A stretch of DNA of 64,000 nucleotides from Pseudochrobactrum kiredjianiae (GCF_030362795.1 NZ_JAUCBM010000003.1:1-64000), one strand, 5' to 3'; positions 1 to 9,159 are shown, counted from the first letter of the stretch. Translations and numbers: made by a program. The notes: generated by a model not told the origin, from the letters alone.

Positions 1-18
1 TGACCTGCCACTGAACTT

Positions 19-948
19 TCATCCAACGGCGATTAGAGCCTCGGCGGTTTTGACTACGCCAATTGGCGTGTTGGTAGCAACCGGCGGAAACGCCAAGCTT
101 TCATCTTGCGCAGCGTTGGAGCCGGTTGCGGCGATGGATCCAGCATAGTCTGCCGGGGTTTGGTATCCCAGCGACGAGTGTGGCCGGAAATTGTTGTAAT
201 CGTCGGCCCATTGGGCGATGGCGCTGCGGGCGTGATCGAGGCCAAAGAACAGGCTTTCGTTGAGCAATTCGTCGCGCATCCGACCGTTGAAGGATTCAAC
301 ATAGCCGTTCTGCATAGGCTTTCCTGGCGCGATATAGTGCCACTCAACCTTGTGATCCTTCGACCAGGCCAGGATGGCATTCGAGGTGAGTTCCGTGCCG
401 TTATCGGAGACAATCATTCCGGGCTTGCCGCGTCGTTCGATCAGCGTCGTCAGTTCTCGGGCGACACGGCGGCCGGAGATTGAGGTGTCCGGGATTGCTG
501 CCAGGCATTCCCGTGTCACATCATCAACGATATTGAGGATCCGGAACCGTCTCCCGCATGCAAACTGGTCGTGCACGAAATCGAGAGACCAACGGGCATT
601 TGCTTTCGCCTCGACCAGGATCGGCGCACGCGTGCCGACGGCCCTTCGTCGAGCCTTCCGCTTGCGAACCGAAAGCCCTTCCTCGCGATACAGCCGATAG
701 ATGCGGTTGACGCCGGATGGCTCTCCGTCCCGCCTGAGCAGGACGAACAGCCGTCGGTAGCCGAAGCGCCGTCGCTCGTTGGCGAGATCGCGCAACTTTG
801 CTCGCAATTCGACCTCCGGCGGTCGGCAGGACCGATAGCGGATCATCTTGCGATCAGCCGAAACAATCTGGCAGGCCCGCCGCTCCGAAAGACCCATTAT
901 GTCCTTCAGATGTGCAACGGCGTCACGCTTGGCGGCAGGCCCTACCAT
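19..948 (-). CDS. IS3-family transposase OrfB (integrase catalytic domain)
   Basis: This is the catalytic half of the transposase, which cuts and joins element ends. It has the rve-type DDE core: Asp123 in the WSLDFVHD stretch, Asp182 in VSDNGTE and Glu218 in [14 protein letters not shown], followed by the C-terminal [18 protein letters not shown] motif seen throughout IS3 OrfB proteins. An HTH_21-like region precedes the core. At 309 residues it is full length. Its ATG lies inside the end of orfA, right after an A7 tract, so it is probably made mainly as an OrfAB fusion by -1 slippage rather than alone. Confidence 0.93.
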   Translation of the reverse strand: MVGPAAKRDAVAHLKDIMGLSERRACQIVSADRKMIRYRSCRPPEVELRAKLRDLANERRRFGYRRLFVLLRRDGEPSGVNRIYRLYREEGLSVRKRKARRRAVGTRAPILVEAKANARWSLDFVHDQFACGRRFRILNIVDDVTRECLAAIPDTSISGRRVARELTTLIERRGKPGMIVSDNGTELTSNAILAWSKDHKVEWHYIAPGKPMQNGYVESFNGRMRDELLNESLFFGLDHARSAIAQWADDYNNFRPHSSLGYQTPADYAGSIAATGSNAAQDESLAFPPVATNTPIGVVKTAEALIAVG

Positions 949-1208
949 TTTTTTGCGAGAAGCTCGCGGAGTGCGGCGGCATCGAGCATCTGCTCGGCCA
1001 ACAGCTTCTTAAGCTTGGCGTTCTCTTCTTCGAGTGCCTTCAGGCGCTTCGCCTCGGACACCTCCATACCGCCGTATTTGGCTTTCCAGTTATAAAATGT
1101 TGCGTCCGAAATCCCATACTTGCGGCACAGGTCGGCCACCTTCATGCCTGCCTCCTGCTCCTTCAGCACCGCAATAATCTGCTCTTCCGTAAATCGCTGC
1201 TTCTTCAT
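942..1208 (-). CDS. IS3-family transposase OrfA (DNA-binding helix-turn-helix)
   Basis: This 88-residue protein is the DNA-binding half of the transposase. Residues 1-50 form the HTH_Tnp_1 domain, including [17 protein letters not shown] and [18 protein letters not shown], and the rest is a leucine-rich coiled coil ([16 protein letters not shown]) of the kind used for multimerisation. The gene ends GCA AAA AAA TGG TAG, so the slippery heptamer A-AAA-AAA sits two codons before the stop. A -1 shift there leads straight into orfB. The two genes overlap by 7 nt. Confidence 0.93.
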   Translation of the reverse strand: MKKQRFTEEQIIAVLKEQEAGMKVADLCRKYGISDATFYNWKAKYGGMEVSEAKRLKALEEENAKLKKLLAEQMLDAAALRELLAKKW

Positions 1209-1271
1209 TCGTCCGTCCTTTATCGGGCCGGACTCTAATCCATTCTGGAGGAAATTCTCAGTGGCAGGTCA

Positions 1272-1563
1272 GTTGCTAATTCGGCCTGTATGAAGATCAT
1301 AACTTCAAGACAGCGCTCATGAATGTCCTGTGCGGGATGACGACCGGAAAGTTGCATCAAGGCAGCTAATAGCTTTGTACGCTCTTCTGTATTTAAAGAG
1401 CTTTTGAGGACCGTTAGCAGATCAATATCACTCTGCGGTTTTAATGCGCCACCCAGAGCAGAGCCATGAATATAAATCCCGAGTAGTTTGTCCTGTAAGA
1501 TTTTTTTAAAACTGACGAAGCTGCTAATGTTTGTGCTGTAATCTCAGGCTCAGTCTTCTGCAT
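1272..1563 (-). pseudogene. aadA-like aminoglycoside nucleotidyltransferase, 5' part, frameshifted and cut by the IS
   Basis: Read on the minus strand from the ATG at 1563, about 95 codons remain. After a short N-terminus (MQKTEPEIT...) the frame must shift at an A7 run near 1506-1512; one extra A would restore it. Beyond that point the frame reads DKLLGIYIHGSALGG, then LKPQSDIDLLTVL and later RCLEVMIFIQAELA. The GSA-x(4)-LKP-x-SDIDLL block is the nucleotide/metal-binding signature of ANT(3'')-type enzymes (AadA), which adenylylate streptomycin and spectinomycin. The coding sequence stops at the IS edge, so the C-terminal two thirds should lie to the left of the window. Both lesions argue that it is non-functional. 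Assignment to the AadA group is from motif recognition only. Confidence 0.75.
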
Positions 1564-1629
1564 AGTAGAACATTCTCGGAATTAGTATCTATGGCGCAAG
1601 TATACGCCATAGATATGTGTGTCGTGTGA

Positions 1630-2937
1630 TTAAATATACCGTTCTTCTTTGAACAGCGCATAGGCAATGAATGCAATAACCAGCATGACACCGAGATACC
1701 AGAATGGTGCCATCGGGTTTTTATTGGTTATCTCCAGTAGCCATGTAACAACGATTTGGGCTGTGCCGCCAAAGATGGTAACGCCGATTCCATAGGTCAT
1801 AGCTGTTGCTGAAGCCCGCACGGATCGCGGGAATGCTTCCATAATAATCAGAAGACCGGTAGTGAGCAGCGCGCCCAGAGCTGCTATCGTCACTAGCAGA
1901 CTGATGAAAAACGGCCAGAATTGTGCAACCAGTTGGAAAGACATCCATGAAGAGATCAGACTGATAGCAATGATCGTGAGTGCCAGTGGTTTACGTTTTG
2001 GCAGCCGGTCACAGGCAAGTCCTGCAAGTAAAGCAAAGATAATCATCACAATACTGGTTGCAGCACTGATCATATAGGACATAGTCGCGTCCATGGCGGT
2101 GATTTCTTTGAGATAGGTGGGCATATAGAAGACCATGATATACATCAGCAAAGTCATTGGCATCACCATGAAAATGGCGATGAAAAACTGACGGAAATGC
2201 GTCGTCACCAGTTCTTTAACCGGATTAGTTGCTCCAGTTGCATCATCATGTTCCGCGCCAACGAAGGTCTCATTGATGTGGGCACGGATATAGAGGCCGA
2301 CCGGAATGATGAGTAGAGCGAAGATAAACGGCACGCGCCAGCCCCAGCTATGAAGTGCTTCATCTGACAGAAAATAGGTTAAACCGGCACCAAAAAGTGC
2401 GCCGCACATAGAACTTAACCCCTGACCGATAAACTGCCAGCTAACAAAAAAGCCGCGTTCATTTTTGCCAGCGGATTCCATAAGTAAAGTTGTGGCCGCA
2501 CCGATTTCGCCACCCGCAGAGAAGCCCTGTAGCAAGCGCCCAAGTACAATCAACATAGGTGCAGCCCAACCGATCATTTCATAGGGCGGAGCAAAACCGA
2601 TCAATGCACTACCAGCAGCCATCAACATAATGGTCAGCAACATTGCTGATTTACGCCCCTTACGGTCTGCATAGGCACCGATCAGAATACTGCCTAGTGG
2701 CCGCATGATAAAGCCGACCCCAAAGACGGAAACGGCGATTAGTAACGAAACAAGCGGATTATCTGATGGAAAAAATACTCTGCCGATGATTGCAGCAAAG
2801 AAACTATAAACGGTGAAATCAAAGATTTCGAGAAAGTTGCCGACACCGGCAGCGGCAATCAGTTTGGTTTTCTCAGCGCGGGTTTTTAACCCGATCTGTT
2901 CGGTTTCCTCACCAATCAAGGCATGACTGTTTGACAT
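1630..2937 (-). CDS. MFS transporter, MHS (metabolite:H+ symporter) family, citrate/tricarballylate-like
   Basis: A 435-residue inner-membrane carrier with about 12 hydrophobic segments. It shows the MHS hallmarks: GVGNFLEIFDFTVYSFFA in the first helix, the loop motif GAYADRKGRKSA between helices 2 and 3, GRLLQGFSAGGEIGAATTLLME after helix 4 and SWGWRVPFIFAL near helix 6. The family co-transports protons with organic acids or osmolytes (CitA, TcuC, KgtP, ProP); the N-terminal pattern is closest to citrate-type members, but the substrate cannot be read from sequence. The start has a strong Shine-Dalgarno, AGGAGGGAG, just upstream. It is divergent from the D-aminopeptidase gene with no obvious partner enzyme. 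Confidence 0.85.
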   Translation of the reverse strand: MSNSHALIGEETEQIGLKTRAEKTKLIAAAGVGNFLEIFDFTVYSFFAAIIGRVFFPSDNPLVSLLIAVSVFGVGFIMRPLGSILIGAYADRKGRKSAMLLTIMLMAAGSALIGFAPPYEMIGWAAPMLIVLGRLLQGFSAGGEIGAATTLLMESAGKNERGFFVSWQFIGQGLSSMCGALFGAGLTYFLSDEALHSWGWRVPFIFALLIIPVGLYIRAHINETFVGAEHDDATGATNPVKELVTTHFRQFFIAIFMVMPMTLLMYIMVFYMPTYLKEITAMDATMSYMISAATSIVMIIFALLAGLACDRLPKRKPLALTIIAISLISSWMSFQLVAQFWPFFISLLVTIAALGALLTTGLLIIMEAFPRSVRASATAMTYGIGVTIFGGTAQIVVTWLLEITNKNPMAPFWYLGVMLVIAFIAYALFKEERYI

Positions 2938-3185
2938 TATTCTCCCTCCTACAAGAGAAGCAGAGCCTAGCCAACAGTTCGGGTCATGCCAATGGCCAGA
3001 TTTTATTAATTCAGCAATAAATGAAATATGGGATTTTATAAAAAGCAGCTTTGTTAGGTCTAATTTTCAATGTTTCAGGGAACTCTTTTACAGTTACGAC
3101 AATGAAAGCTAAAAATCCCTCTTGAGCTGTGCAGATGTGTAGCTTATTCCTGATGTCAAAGAGCAAAAATGCGGGAATTATACTT

Positions 3186-4745
3186 ATGCAAGCCGTTGAT
3201 AAATCAGCCATTGATGCCGTTATGCGCAGTCTTTCAGACCAGTATAAAGGACCAGGTGGCGTTGCTGCTGTCATCAAAGATGGTGAGGTGATTTCAAAAC
3301 GCATCTGGGGTTATGCTGATCTGGCGAAAAGAGTGCCTATGAGTGCGGCAACTCTGATGCCAATCTGTTCTGTCAGTAAGGAATTTACCTGCGCTGCACT
3401 GCTTGATGCGTTTGGTGACACCGCCGCTTTAGACGATGCTCTCGCTTCATATCTGCCTGATTTCGAAGGCGCGCGTCCTAAGGTTGTTGATCTGTGTAAT
3501 AACCAGTCCGGCTTGCGGGATTACTGGGCGCTGACTGTGATCTGCGGGGCTGATCCAGAAGGATTATTTACACCTGATGATGCGCGTAAATTGTTGGGTA
3601 AACTTCGCACAACCCATTTTGAAAGTGGCACGCATTACTCTTATAATAATGGCAATTTCCGTTTGCTCTCTTTCCTGATTGAAGAGAAAACCGGTCGCTC
3701 GCTTGACGAGTTGTTACGTGAGCGCATTTTTCTGCCAGCTGGTATGAAAACAGCGGGTCTGTTCCCCGATACATCGGTTACACCTGGCGGCGCTGTCGGT
3801 TACGAAGGCAATATCGTGTCTGGCTTTACGCCAGCTGTGAATAATATTCATTGGAGCGGCGATGCAGGTATTTGTGCATCGCTCGATGATATGATTGCGT
3901 GGGATCAGTTTATTGATGCAACGCGGGATGATGAAAACGGGATATATAACCGCCTGTCCCGTCCGCAATTTTATAAAGACGGAAAACCGGCTTGTTATAG
4001 CTTCGGCCTGAATCATCTGAATTTTAACGGTGTGAAAATTACCGGGCATGGCGGCGCTTTGCGCGGCTGGCGTTGTCAGCGCTTGCATGCTGCCGAGCAT
4101 CGCCTTTCGGTGATTACAATGTTCAACCATCAGGGCGGCGCTTCGGGTGCCGCAGAACAATTGATGCGGGCGGCTTTGGGGCTTCAAAAAGCAAAGACGC
4201 AAGCTCTCCCTGTAGATGCGGAGTGGTATGGCAATTATTTCGATCCGCAAACAAAGCTGAGCCTCAGTCTTGCTCCGGCAATGGACGGACAGGTGCATGC
4301 CCGTTTTGCTACGTCGCCGGAAATGATGACAATGCAGAGCGATGGAGGTTTGCGGTCAACTGGTATGGTCTTGCAGCGAAACGGCGATGCTGTTTCTTTG
4401 CGTAGAGAAGCTGAAAACCTGTCAGCGCAGATGCATCGTGTTTCCGGCGAGGGGCGGGCGGATATTGCCGGTTCTTACTATTGTGCGGAAATGGATGCGA
4501 GTTTTGTCTGTGAGATCGCCGGTGACGCAGCTTATGCGGCGTTTGATGGCTTTCTCGGTAAAGGGCCGATGCAGCCGCTTTATGCGATTGCCGAGGATAT
4601 TTGGTTGCTGCCTTGCCAGCGTGGCATGGATGCTCCGGCTCCGGGTGACTGGACGGTGGTTGCCGAGCGTGATGCAAAAGGTGCGATTACAGGACTTACA
4701 ATTGGCTGCTGGCTTGCCCGCGGACTGAGCTATAAAAAGGGCTGA
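3186..4745 (+). CDS. dap: D-aminopeptidase (penicillin-recognising serine hydrolase)
   Basis: This enzyme releases N-terminal D-amino acids, with preference for D-Ala, from peptides and amides. The 519-residue product matches the known Ochrobactrum anthropi enzyme (520 residues) in layout: a beta-lactamase/transpeptidase domain at about 1-330 followed by two beta-barrel domains. With the ATG at 3186, the SxxK motif falls at Ser62-Lys65 (CSVSK) and the YxN motif at Tyr153 (YSYNNGN), exactly the family numbering; this is why that start is preferred over in-frame ATGs at 3129 and 3153. A later HGG motif completes the active site. A hairpin terminator follows directly. It is probably cytoplasmic since no signal peptide is visible. 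Confidence 0.9.
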   Translation: MQAVDKSAIDAVMRSLSDQYKGPGGVAAVIKDGEVISKRIWGYADLAKRVPMSAATLMPICSVSKEFTCAALLDAFGDTAALDDALASYLPDFEGARPKVVDLCNNQSGLRDYWALTVICGADPEGLFTPDDARKLLGKLRTTHFESGTHYSYNNGNFRLLSFLIEEKTGRSLDELLRERIFLPAGMKTAGLFPDTSVTPGGAVGYEGNIVSGFTPAVNNIHWSGDAGICASLDDMIAWDQFIDATRDDENGIYNRLSRPQFYKDGKPACYSFGLNHLNFNGVKITGHGGALRGWRCQRLHAAEHRLSVITMFNHQGGASGAAEQLMRAALGLQKAKTQALPVDAEWYGNYFDPQTKLSLSLAPAMDGQVHARFATSPEMMTMQSDGGLRSTGMVLQRNGDAVSLRREAENLSAQMHRVSGEGRADIAGSYYCAEMDASFVCEIAGDAAYAAFDGFLGKGPMQPLYAIAEDIWLLPCQRGMDAPAPGDWTVVAERDAKGAITGLTIGCWLARGLSYKKG

Positions 4746-4749
4746 TATT

Positions 4750-4782
4750 AAAAAAACCGCCGGAAATTCCGGCGGTTTTTAT
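4750..4782 (+). terminator. Intrinsic terminator after D-aminopeptidase
   Basis: A GC-rich stem (CCGCCGGAA with ATTCCGGCGG, 4757-4775) is preceded by an A run and followed by a T run. It ends the D-aminopeptidase transcript and, being symmetric, can also serve the receptor gene converging from the right. Confidence 0.9.
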
Positions 4783-4837
4783 TTGTTCTGAATTCATTTT
4801 CAATAGCGAAATTTATTCCCGTTGAAAATGACTGGCA

Positions 4838-6889
4838 TCAGAATTTTGATGTCAGAGAGATGAAGTAGCTACGTCCGTTTTCAACAAAGTTTGATTCAGA
4901 TTTTGGCTGCTTATCAAAGATGTTATTTACACCTGCACGGAAGGTGAAGTTCTCGGTCGGATCATATTTGAACGAAACATTGGCGATATTGTAAGCCGAT
5001 ACGTTCTGAGCGGTGAGTGTTTCAGGAGTGGAAACGTAATCCACCTGTTTGCCATAGAATGCCAAACCACCTGTCACACTGAAATCTTCACGAACCTGCC
5101 ATGTCAGTTCAGTGTTGATGGAGTATTTCGGATCAGCTGAGAGCGGCATACCTGTTTCAAGGTTACGGCTTTCGATCAGATAAGTGAACGAGTTCGTCCA
5201 TGTCCAGTCCGGATGCGGATTAACAGACAGGTTACCTTCAAAGCCTTGTGTACGTGCACGGTCAATATTGATCTGCTGTACGTATTTTGTGCCATCAGGC
5301 TGGATCAGTGATGCTTTACGGGCTGATGTGATCTTGTCATCAATTTCATTATAGAAATATGTCAGACCGGCTTCCCAGTTATCCTGAACATAAATACCGC
5401 CCAGCTCAAAACTATTGCTGGTTTCAGGCTTCAGATCAGGGTTACCAACCATTTCGCAAGGGCCGCCAACGGCGCCACAACCACGACCACGCGATGTCTG
5501 TACCCAGTTTGGATTGAGCTGGCGCATGTTCGGCGCTTTAAAGGCTTGAGCCCAGCCGGCTTTCAATGTCAGATTATCGTTGACATCATAATTTAAGTAC
5601 AGGCGCGGGCTTGCATGAGTGCCAAATTTCTCATGGCGATCAATGCGCAGCCCCGCGGTGAGTTTCAAATCATCAGTTAGTTTGATCTGGTCTTCCGCGA
5701 AAATAGCAGCTGTCCAGATGCTTGTTTCGGTTGAGCCTGTGGTTCCGGTAACAGAGTTTGGTTTGCCGAGATTTTCTGGATCTTTCATTGCTTCGTGGCG
5801 ATATTCAGCGCCTAAAGTTAGATTCTGCTCGAACAAAAAATCGAGCGGCATCGATACTTTACCGTCGAGCGTGTAACTACGTACGTTGATTGTCGTGTCG
5901 CCGGTGATATCACCTGCACGATTTGTGGTGTTATGATGGTTATCTGCATCTTCAAGAGAAGCTGTGATTGTAGATGTACCAAAATCCCACTCTCCGACAT
6001 GGCGTAAAGATGCGGTCGTGCGGCGTATAGATGTTTTGCTGGTGTCAATTGCACCATCGGCGAGTGACGGTTTATATTTTTCTTTACCAGTGCCGACTTC
6101 TAGCTCAAACATCTGGTTATCGGTTGGTGTCCATGTCAGACGACCGGCAACGTCGTAATCATCACTTCCGCCCGGCGTTTGAATATCATTGTGACGGGAA
6201 GGATCGGACGCGTCTTTTCTGCTGATATTACCAAAGGCAGTGAATGTCAGTTCTTCAGGTACGATGGGCCCGCTCACATAAGCGCCAACCTTTTTGGTGA
6301 CACCTGTTGCCTTGCTTTCAGGCTGAATCCATTCCGTTGTCAGCGAACCAGTCCATTTGTCACCAGATTTTTTGGTGATGATATTAACAACGCCACCCAG
6401 TGCATCTGAACCATAAAGGGTGGACATAGGGCCACGCACCACTTCAATACGATCAATTGCATCAACCGGCACCCAGTCGAGATCGCCGTTATAATGACGC
6501 ATTGTTGTAAGGCCGGAGCCGACGCGCTTCCCGTCAATAAGGATGAGCGTATAACCGCTGCCCATGCCGCGCATGCTGATGCCGCGCGTACCATCACTGC
6601 CAAAGCCGACATTCAGGCCCGGAACTGTTCTGAGGGCTTCTGTAATATCAGGTGCGCCTTTTTGCTGTAACTGTTCCTGCCCAACAACTGAAATGCTGGC
6701 AGGGGCATCTTTTACATTTGTGGCGACAGAGGATGCTGTAACAACAATCTGTTCAAGAACAATGGCTCCGCCCGCAGGTTTTACATCATTTTCAGCAGTT
6801 TCTTGTGCTGAAACCGCAGCGCTGAAGGTTAGCAGACTTGTACTAACCAGCAGGATTGACTTCAAAACTTGTGTCGATCGCATTGTCAT
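4838..6889 (-). CDS. TonB-dependent outer-membrane receptor, CirA/FepA-like (siderophore)
   Basis: An outer-membrane active transporter, likely for a ferric catecholate siderophore. A signal peptide (about residues 1-28, ending AAVSA) is followed by a TonB box-like segment, EQIVVTASS, a plug domain at about 45-165 (ALRTVPGLNVG, RGPMSTLYGSDALGGVVNIITKK), then a beta-barrel ending in the aromatic residue pattern SYFISLTSKF. Length (683) is normal. The start at 6889 is chosen because AGGGG lies 6 bases upstream; an earlier ATG at 6904 has no ribosome site. A 43-bp palindrome covers this ribosome site. Siderophore type is inferred from overall likeness; a siderophore-interacting protein occurs at 51112 but is not linked. 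Confidence 0.88.
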   Translation of the reverse strand: MTMRSTQVLKSILLVSTSLLTFSAAVSAQETAENDVKPAGGAIVLEQIVVTASSVATNVKDAPASISVVGQEQLQQKGAPDITEALRTVPGLNVGFGSDGTRGISMRGMGSGYTLILIDGKRVGSGLTTMRHYNGDLDWVPVDAIDRIEVVRGPMSTLYGSDALGGVVNIITKKSGDKWTGSLTTEWIQPESKATGVTKKVGAYVSGPIVPEELTFTAFGNISRKDASDPSRHNDIQTPGGSDDYDVAGRLTWTPTDNQMFELEVGTGKEKYKPSLADGAIDTSKTSIRRTTASLRHVGEWDFGTSTITASLEDADNHHNTTNRAGDITGDTTINVRSYTLDGKVSMPLDFLFEQNLTLGAEYRHEAMKDPENLGKPNSVTGTTGSTETSIWTAAIFAEDQIKLTDDLKLTAGLRIDRHEKFGTHASPRLYLNYDVNDNLTLKAGWAQAFKAPNMRQLNPNWVQTSRGRGCGAVGGPCEMVGNPDLKPETSNSFELGGIYVQDNWEAGLTYFYNEIDDKITSARKASLIQPDGTKYVQQINIDRARTQGFEGNLSVNPHPDWTWTNSFTYLIESRNLETGMPLSADPKYSINTELTWQVREDFSVTGGLAFYGKQVDYVSTPETLTAQNVSAYNIANVSFKYDPTENFTFRAGVNNIFDKQPKSESNFVENGRSYFISLTSKF

Positions 6890-6895
6890 AATCAC

Positions 6896-6938
6896 CCCTG
6901 ACATTAATATGAGTTAATTACTCCTATTAATGTCAGGG
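6896..6938. promoter_or_regulatory. 43-bp near-perfect palindrome covering the receptor ribosome-binding site
   Basis: Centred on 6917, 19 of 21 base pairs of the two arms match; the outer 14 pairs (from CCCTGACATTAATA inward) are perfect. The arm nearest the gene contains the AGGGG ribosome site of the TonB-dependent receptor. It could be an operator for an iron-responsive repressor or, in the RNA, a hairpin that hides the ribosome site. It does not resemble a Fur box or an Irr ICE motif closely. Confidence 0.6.
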
Positions 6939-7783
6939 AATAAATGGTCAAGCTAAAATGCTTATTAATACACGATAAACGATTTTAAAAATTCAGTGTG
7001 GGAAAAATACACTAGAACATAAATCCTTAAACCTGGATCAGTTTAAGGAAAAATTATGCTCTAATTTTAATGTGTTAGTGCGTGGCACGTTGCATGTGGT
7101 CAGTGTGCTCGCTCTAGATTTTTTTAACTGTCGCATGTTCGCGGCAGCTCAATGAGTTCATGCCCCTGCGATATGCTTTAGGGCACAGCTTATTCTTGCG
7201 AACTGAAATCAGCTGTTTGTTTCGTATCAAAAATGCTCTCTCAATGTCCTGCCTGATGCGTGGGTTAGCCAGCGCGGTGACCAGGCGGAAGATGAGCAGC
7301 TACCGCCGCAGTTGACCCGCTTTGCAGGTGGCTGGCTTCTGTAGGCTTTGTTTTTGGGTTGCAAGCGCATCAACGGAAACTCCGAATAGCTGGATCGCCT
7401 GTGCTATATTCGATTTTGGTGAAATACCGATGACCATTCTGCGACGGTATTATGATAAGTTCGGCAATGGTCGTTTGTTTCAGCTTGGCCGGATTGAACT
7501 GTCGTAATCAGAATATTTAGCAAACAGGCGCAGCTTCGTGCAATGTGCAAAATAAAGCTGCGTTTTGCGCAATTTTTCAAAGAAATATTTATAATTCGGA
7601 TAGTTTTCTTGCTTTTAATCGGATAAATCATTGCGATCATAATATGCGAACATGCCGGATTCCGGCAAAGTTTCATATTTCTGAATAAGTATATTGTCTG
7701 AGACGTTGTTCTGCATTGATATCTCAGCAGGTTCCGCACTGTACCATTTTACAGGCAGAACCCTGTATAAACAGGATAAAAAG
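6939..7783. other. Long intergenic region between receptor and MHS carrier
   Basis: About 845 bases with no credible gene; the short open frames here lack ribosome sites and family features. It holds a hairpin repeat at 7025-7048 and a degenerate dispersed repeat at about 7060-7150 (see those entries). The remaining part, 7160-7690, shows nothing I can name. AAACAGGA at about 7767-7774 is the ribosome site of the following carrier. Confidence 0.5.
7025..7150. repeat. Dispersed palindromic repeats, degenerate copy
   Basis: CCTTAAAC (7025-7032) pairs with GTTTAAGG (7041-7048) and is followed by AAAATTATGC, the same layout as the hairpins at 55296 and 57178. Just beyond, 7090-7150 contains GTGCTCGCTCTAG and TGTCGCAT in the order and spacing found in the intact repeat at 50953-51062. 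Both look like decayed members of intergenic repeat families scattered in this genome. Confidence 0.6.
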
Positions 7784-9112
7784 ATGAGTGTTTCCGGTGC
7801 TTCCGGTAAAGCTGCCAGTAAAAATGACAAGGTAGCTCCGGTATTGAATTCGCCTGCGCGTGTGCTGTTTGCCAGCCTTGTAGGTACGACAATCGAATTC
7901 TTCGATTTTTATGTTTACGCCACTGCCGCCGTGCTGGTGTTTCCTGCCGTATTCTTTCCGGCAAGTGATCCGACGTCTGCAATGTTGCAATCCTTTGCAA
8001 CATTCTCGATTGCGTTTTTTGCCCGCCCGTTTGGCGCTATGGTTTTCGGCCATTTTGGTGACAAGATCGGCCGCAAAGCAACATTGGTTGCTGCCTTGAT
8101 GACCATGGGGCTGTCGACTGTCATTATCGGTTTGCTGCCAACTTATGCGCAGATCGGTGTCGCTGCACCGCTGTTGCTGGCGCTTTGCCGCTTCGGTCAG
8201 GGGCTTGGTCTTGGCGGTGAATGGGGCGGTGCCGTGTTGCTCGCCACAGAAAACGCCCCTGCCGGTAAGCGTACATGGTATGCGATGTTCCCGCAGCTTG
8301 GTGCGCCGATTGGCTTTATTCTTTCTGCCGGTACGTTCATCATTCTTGGTGCAACACTGACCAATGAACAGTTCCTCAGCTGGGGCTGGCGTATTCCTTT
8401 CGTGGGTTCGATCCTGCTGGTGGCTGTTGGTCTGTATGTTCGTCTCAAAATCACTGAGACCCCTGAATTCCAGAAAGCTATGGATAAGCAGGAGCGCGTA
8501 CAGGTGCCGCTGGCAGCTGTGTTCAAAAACCACAAACGCGCACTGGTGCTCGGTACTTTCTCGGCACTGGCAACATTCGTATTGTTCTATCTGATGACAG
8601 TCTTCATGTTGTCCTGGGCAACGCGTCCGGTGGAGCAGGCTGGCCTTGGCTATTCGCGTGAGCAGTTCCTGTTTATCCAGATGGTTGGCGTTGCGTTCTT
8701 TGGTCTGTTGATTCCTGTTTCTGGTCTGCTGTCTGATCGTTTTGGCCGTCGCTTCATTATGATCCTCACAACCATTGGTATTGGTGTGTTTGGTCTGTTT
8801 ATGGCGCCATTGCTGAGTGCAGGTCTTGTTGGCGCAGTCTTGTGCTCGATCATCGGCTTTGCTCTGATGGGTATGACCTATGGTCCGATTGGCGCAGCGC
8901 TGGCTTCGCCATTCCCGACATCTGTCCGTTATACAGGCGCGTCGATGACCTTTAATATGGCCAGTATTTTTGGTGCATCTCTGGCGCCATATATTGCGAC
9001 ATGGCTGGCAACGACCTACAGCCTTGCGCATGTTGGTCTGTATCTGCTGGTTGCAGCGGTCATTACCTTGCTGGCTATTCTTGGTCACAAGGACAAAGAA
9101 TTCTCATCCTGA
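7784..9112 (+). CDS. MFS transporter, MHS family, ShiA/YhjE-like
   Basis: A 442-residue inner-membrane proton symporter. The MHS signatures are clear: SLVGTTIEFFDFYVYATAAVLVF in helix 1, FGHFGDKIGRKATL after helix 2, CRFGQGLGLGGEWGGAVLLATENAP after helix 4 and SWGWRIPFVGS near helix 6. This pattern is that of the shikimate transporter ShiA and of YhjE-type carriers, distinct from the citrate-like carrier at 1630. The start at 7784 is supported by ACAGGA about 9 bases upstream; a longer frame beginning at 7694 has none. It stands alone with its own terminator, so the substrate is not given by context. Confidence 0.86.
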   Translation: MSVSGASGKAASKNDKVAPVLNSPARVLFASLVGTTIEFFDFYVYATAAVLVFPAVFFPASDPTSAMLQSFATFSIAFFARPFGAMVFGHFGDKIGRKATLVAALMTMGLSTVIIGLLPTYAQIGVAAPLLLALCRFGQGLGLGGEWGGAVLLATENAPAGKRTWYAMFPQLGAPIGFILSAGTFIILGATLTNEQFLSWGWRIPFVGSILLVAVGLYVRLKITETPEFQKAMDKQERVQVPLAAVFKNHKRALVLGTFSALATFVLFYLMTVFMLSWATRPVEQAGLGYSREQFLFIQMVGVAFFGLLIPVSGLLSDRFGRRFIMILTTIGIGVFGLFMAPLLSAGLVGAVLCSIIGFALMGMTYGPIGAALASPFPTSVRYTGASMTFNMASIFGASLAPYIATWLATTYSLAHVGLYLLVAAVITLLAILGHKDKEFSS

Positions 9113-9130
9113 TCTGACAGGCAGAGAGAA

Positions 9131-9159
9131 AAAGGAGCCGCTTGCGGCTCCTTTTTTGT
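9131..9159 (+). terminator. Intrinsic terminator after MHS carrier
   Basis: Stem GGAGCCGC / (G)CGGCTCC with a TTGC loop, preceded by an A run and followed by six T residues. Confidence 0.9.

Larger units (their letters stand above)
1..1271 (-). mobile_element. IS3-family insertion sequence, IS407-like, complete
   Basis: The element is bounded by a perfect 14-bp terminal inverted repeat: TGACCTGCCACTGA at 1-14 and its complement at 1258-1271, with partial matching further inward. It carries two overlapping minus-strand frames, orfA then orfB, the layout of IS3-family elements that make an OrfAB transposase by -1 frameshifting. The TGACCTGCC tip is typical of the IS407 subgroup, which makes 4-bp target duplications. 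The right flank after the element is GTTG (1272-1275); the left flank lies outside the window, so the duplication cannot be checked. The element looks richer in GC than the host genes and interrupts an aadA-like gene. Confidence 0.93.

Noticed and set aside
7160-7690. Possible transposon remnant in the gap before the MHS carrier
   Set aside because: Short frames gave no transposase motif and no terminal repeats were found.
7724-9088. Long minus-strand open frame of 454 codons
   Set aside because: It runs antisense to the MHS carrier, has a composition rich in Arg, His, Gln and Cys and no family motifs; the carrier reads clearly on the plus strand.
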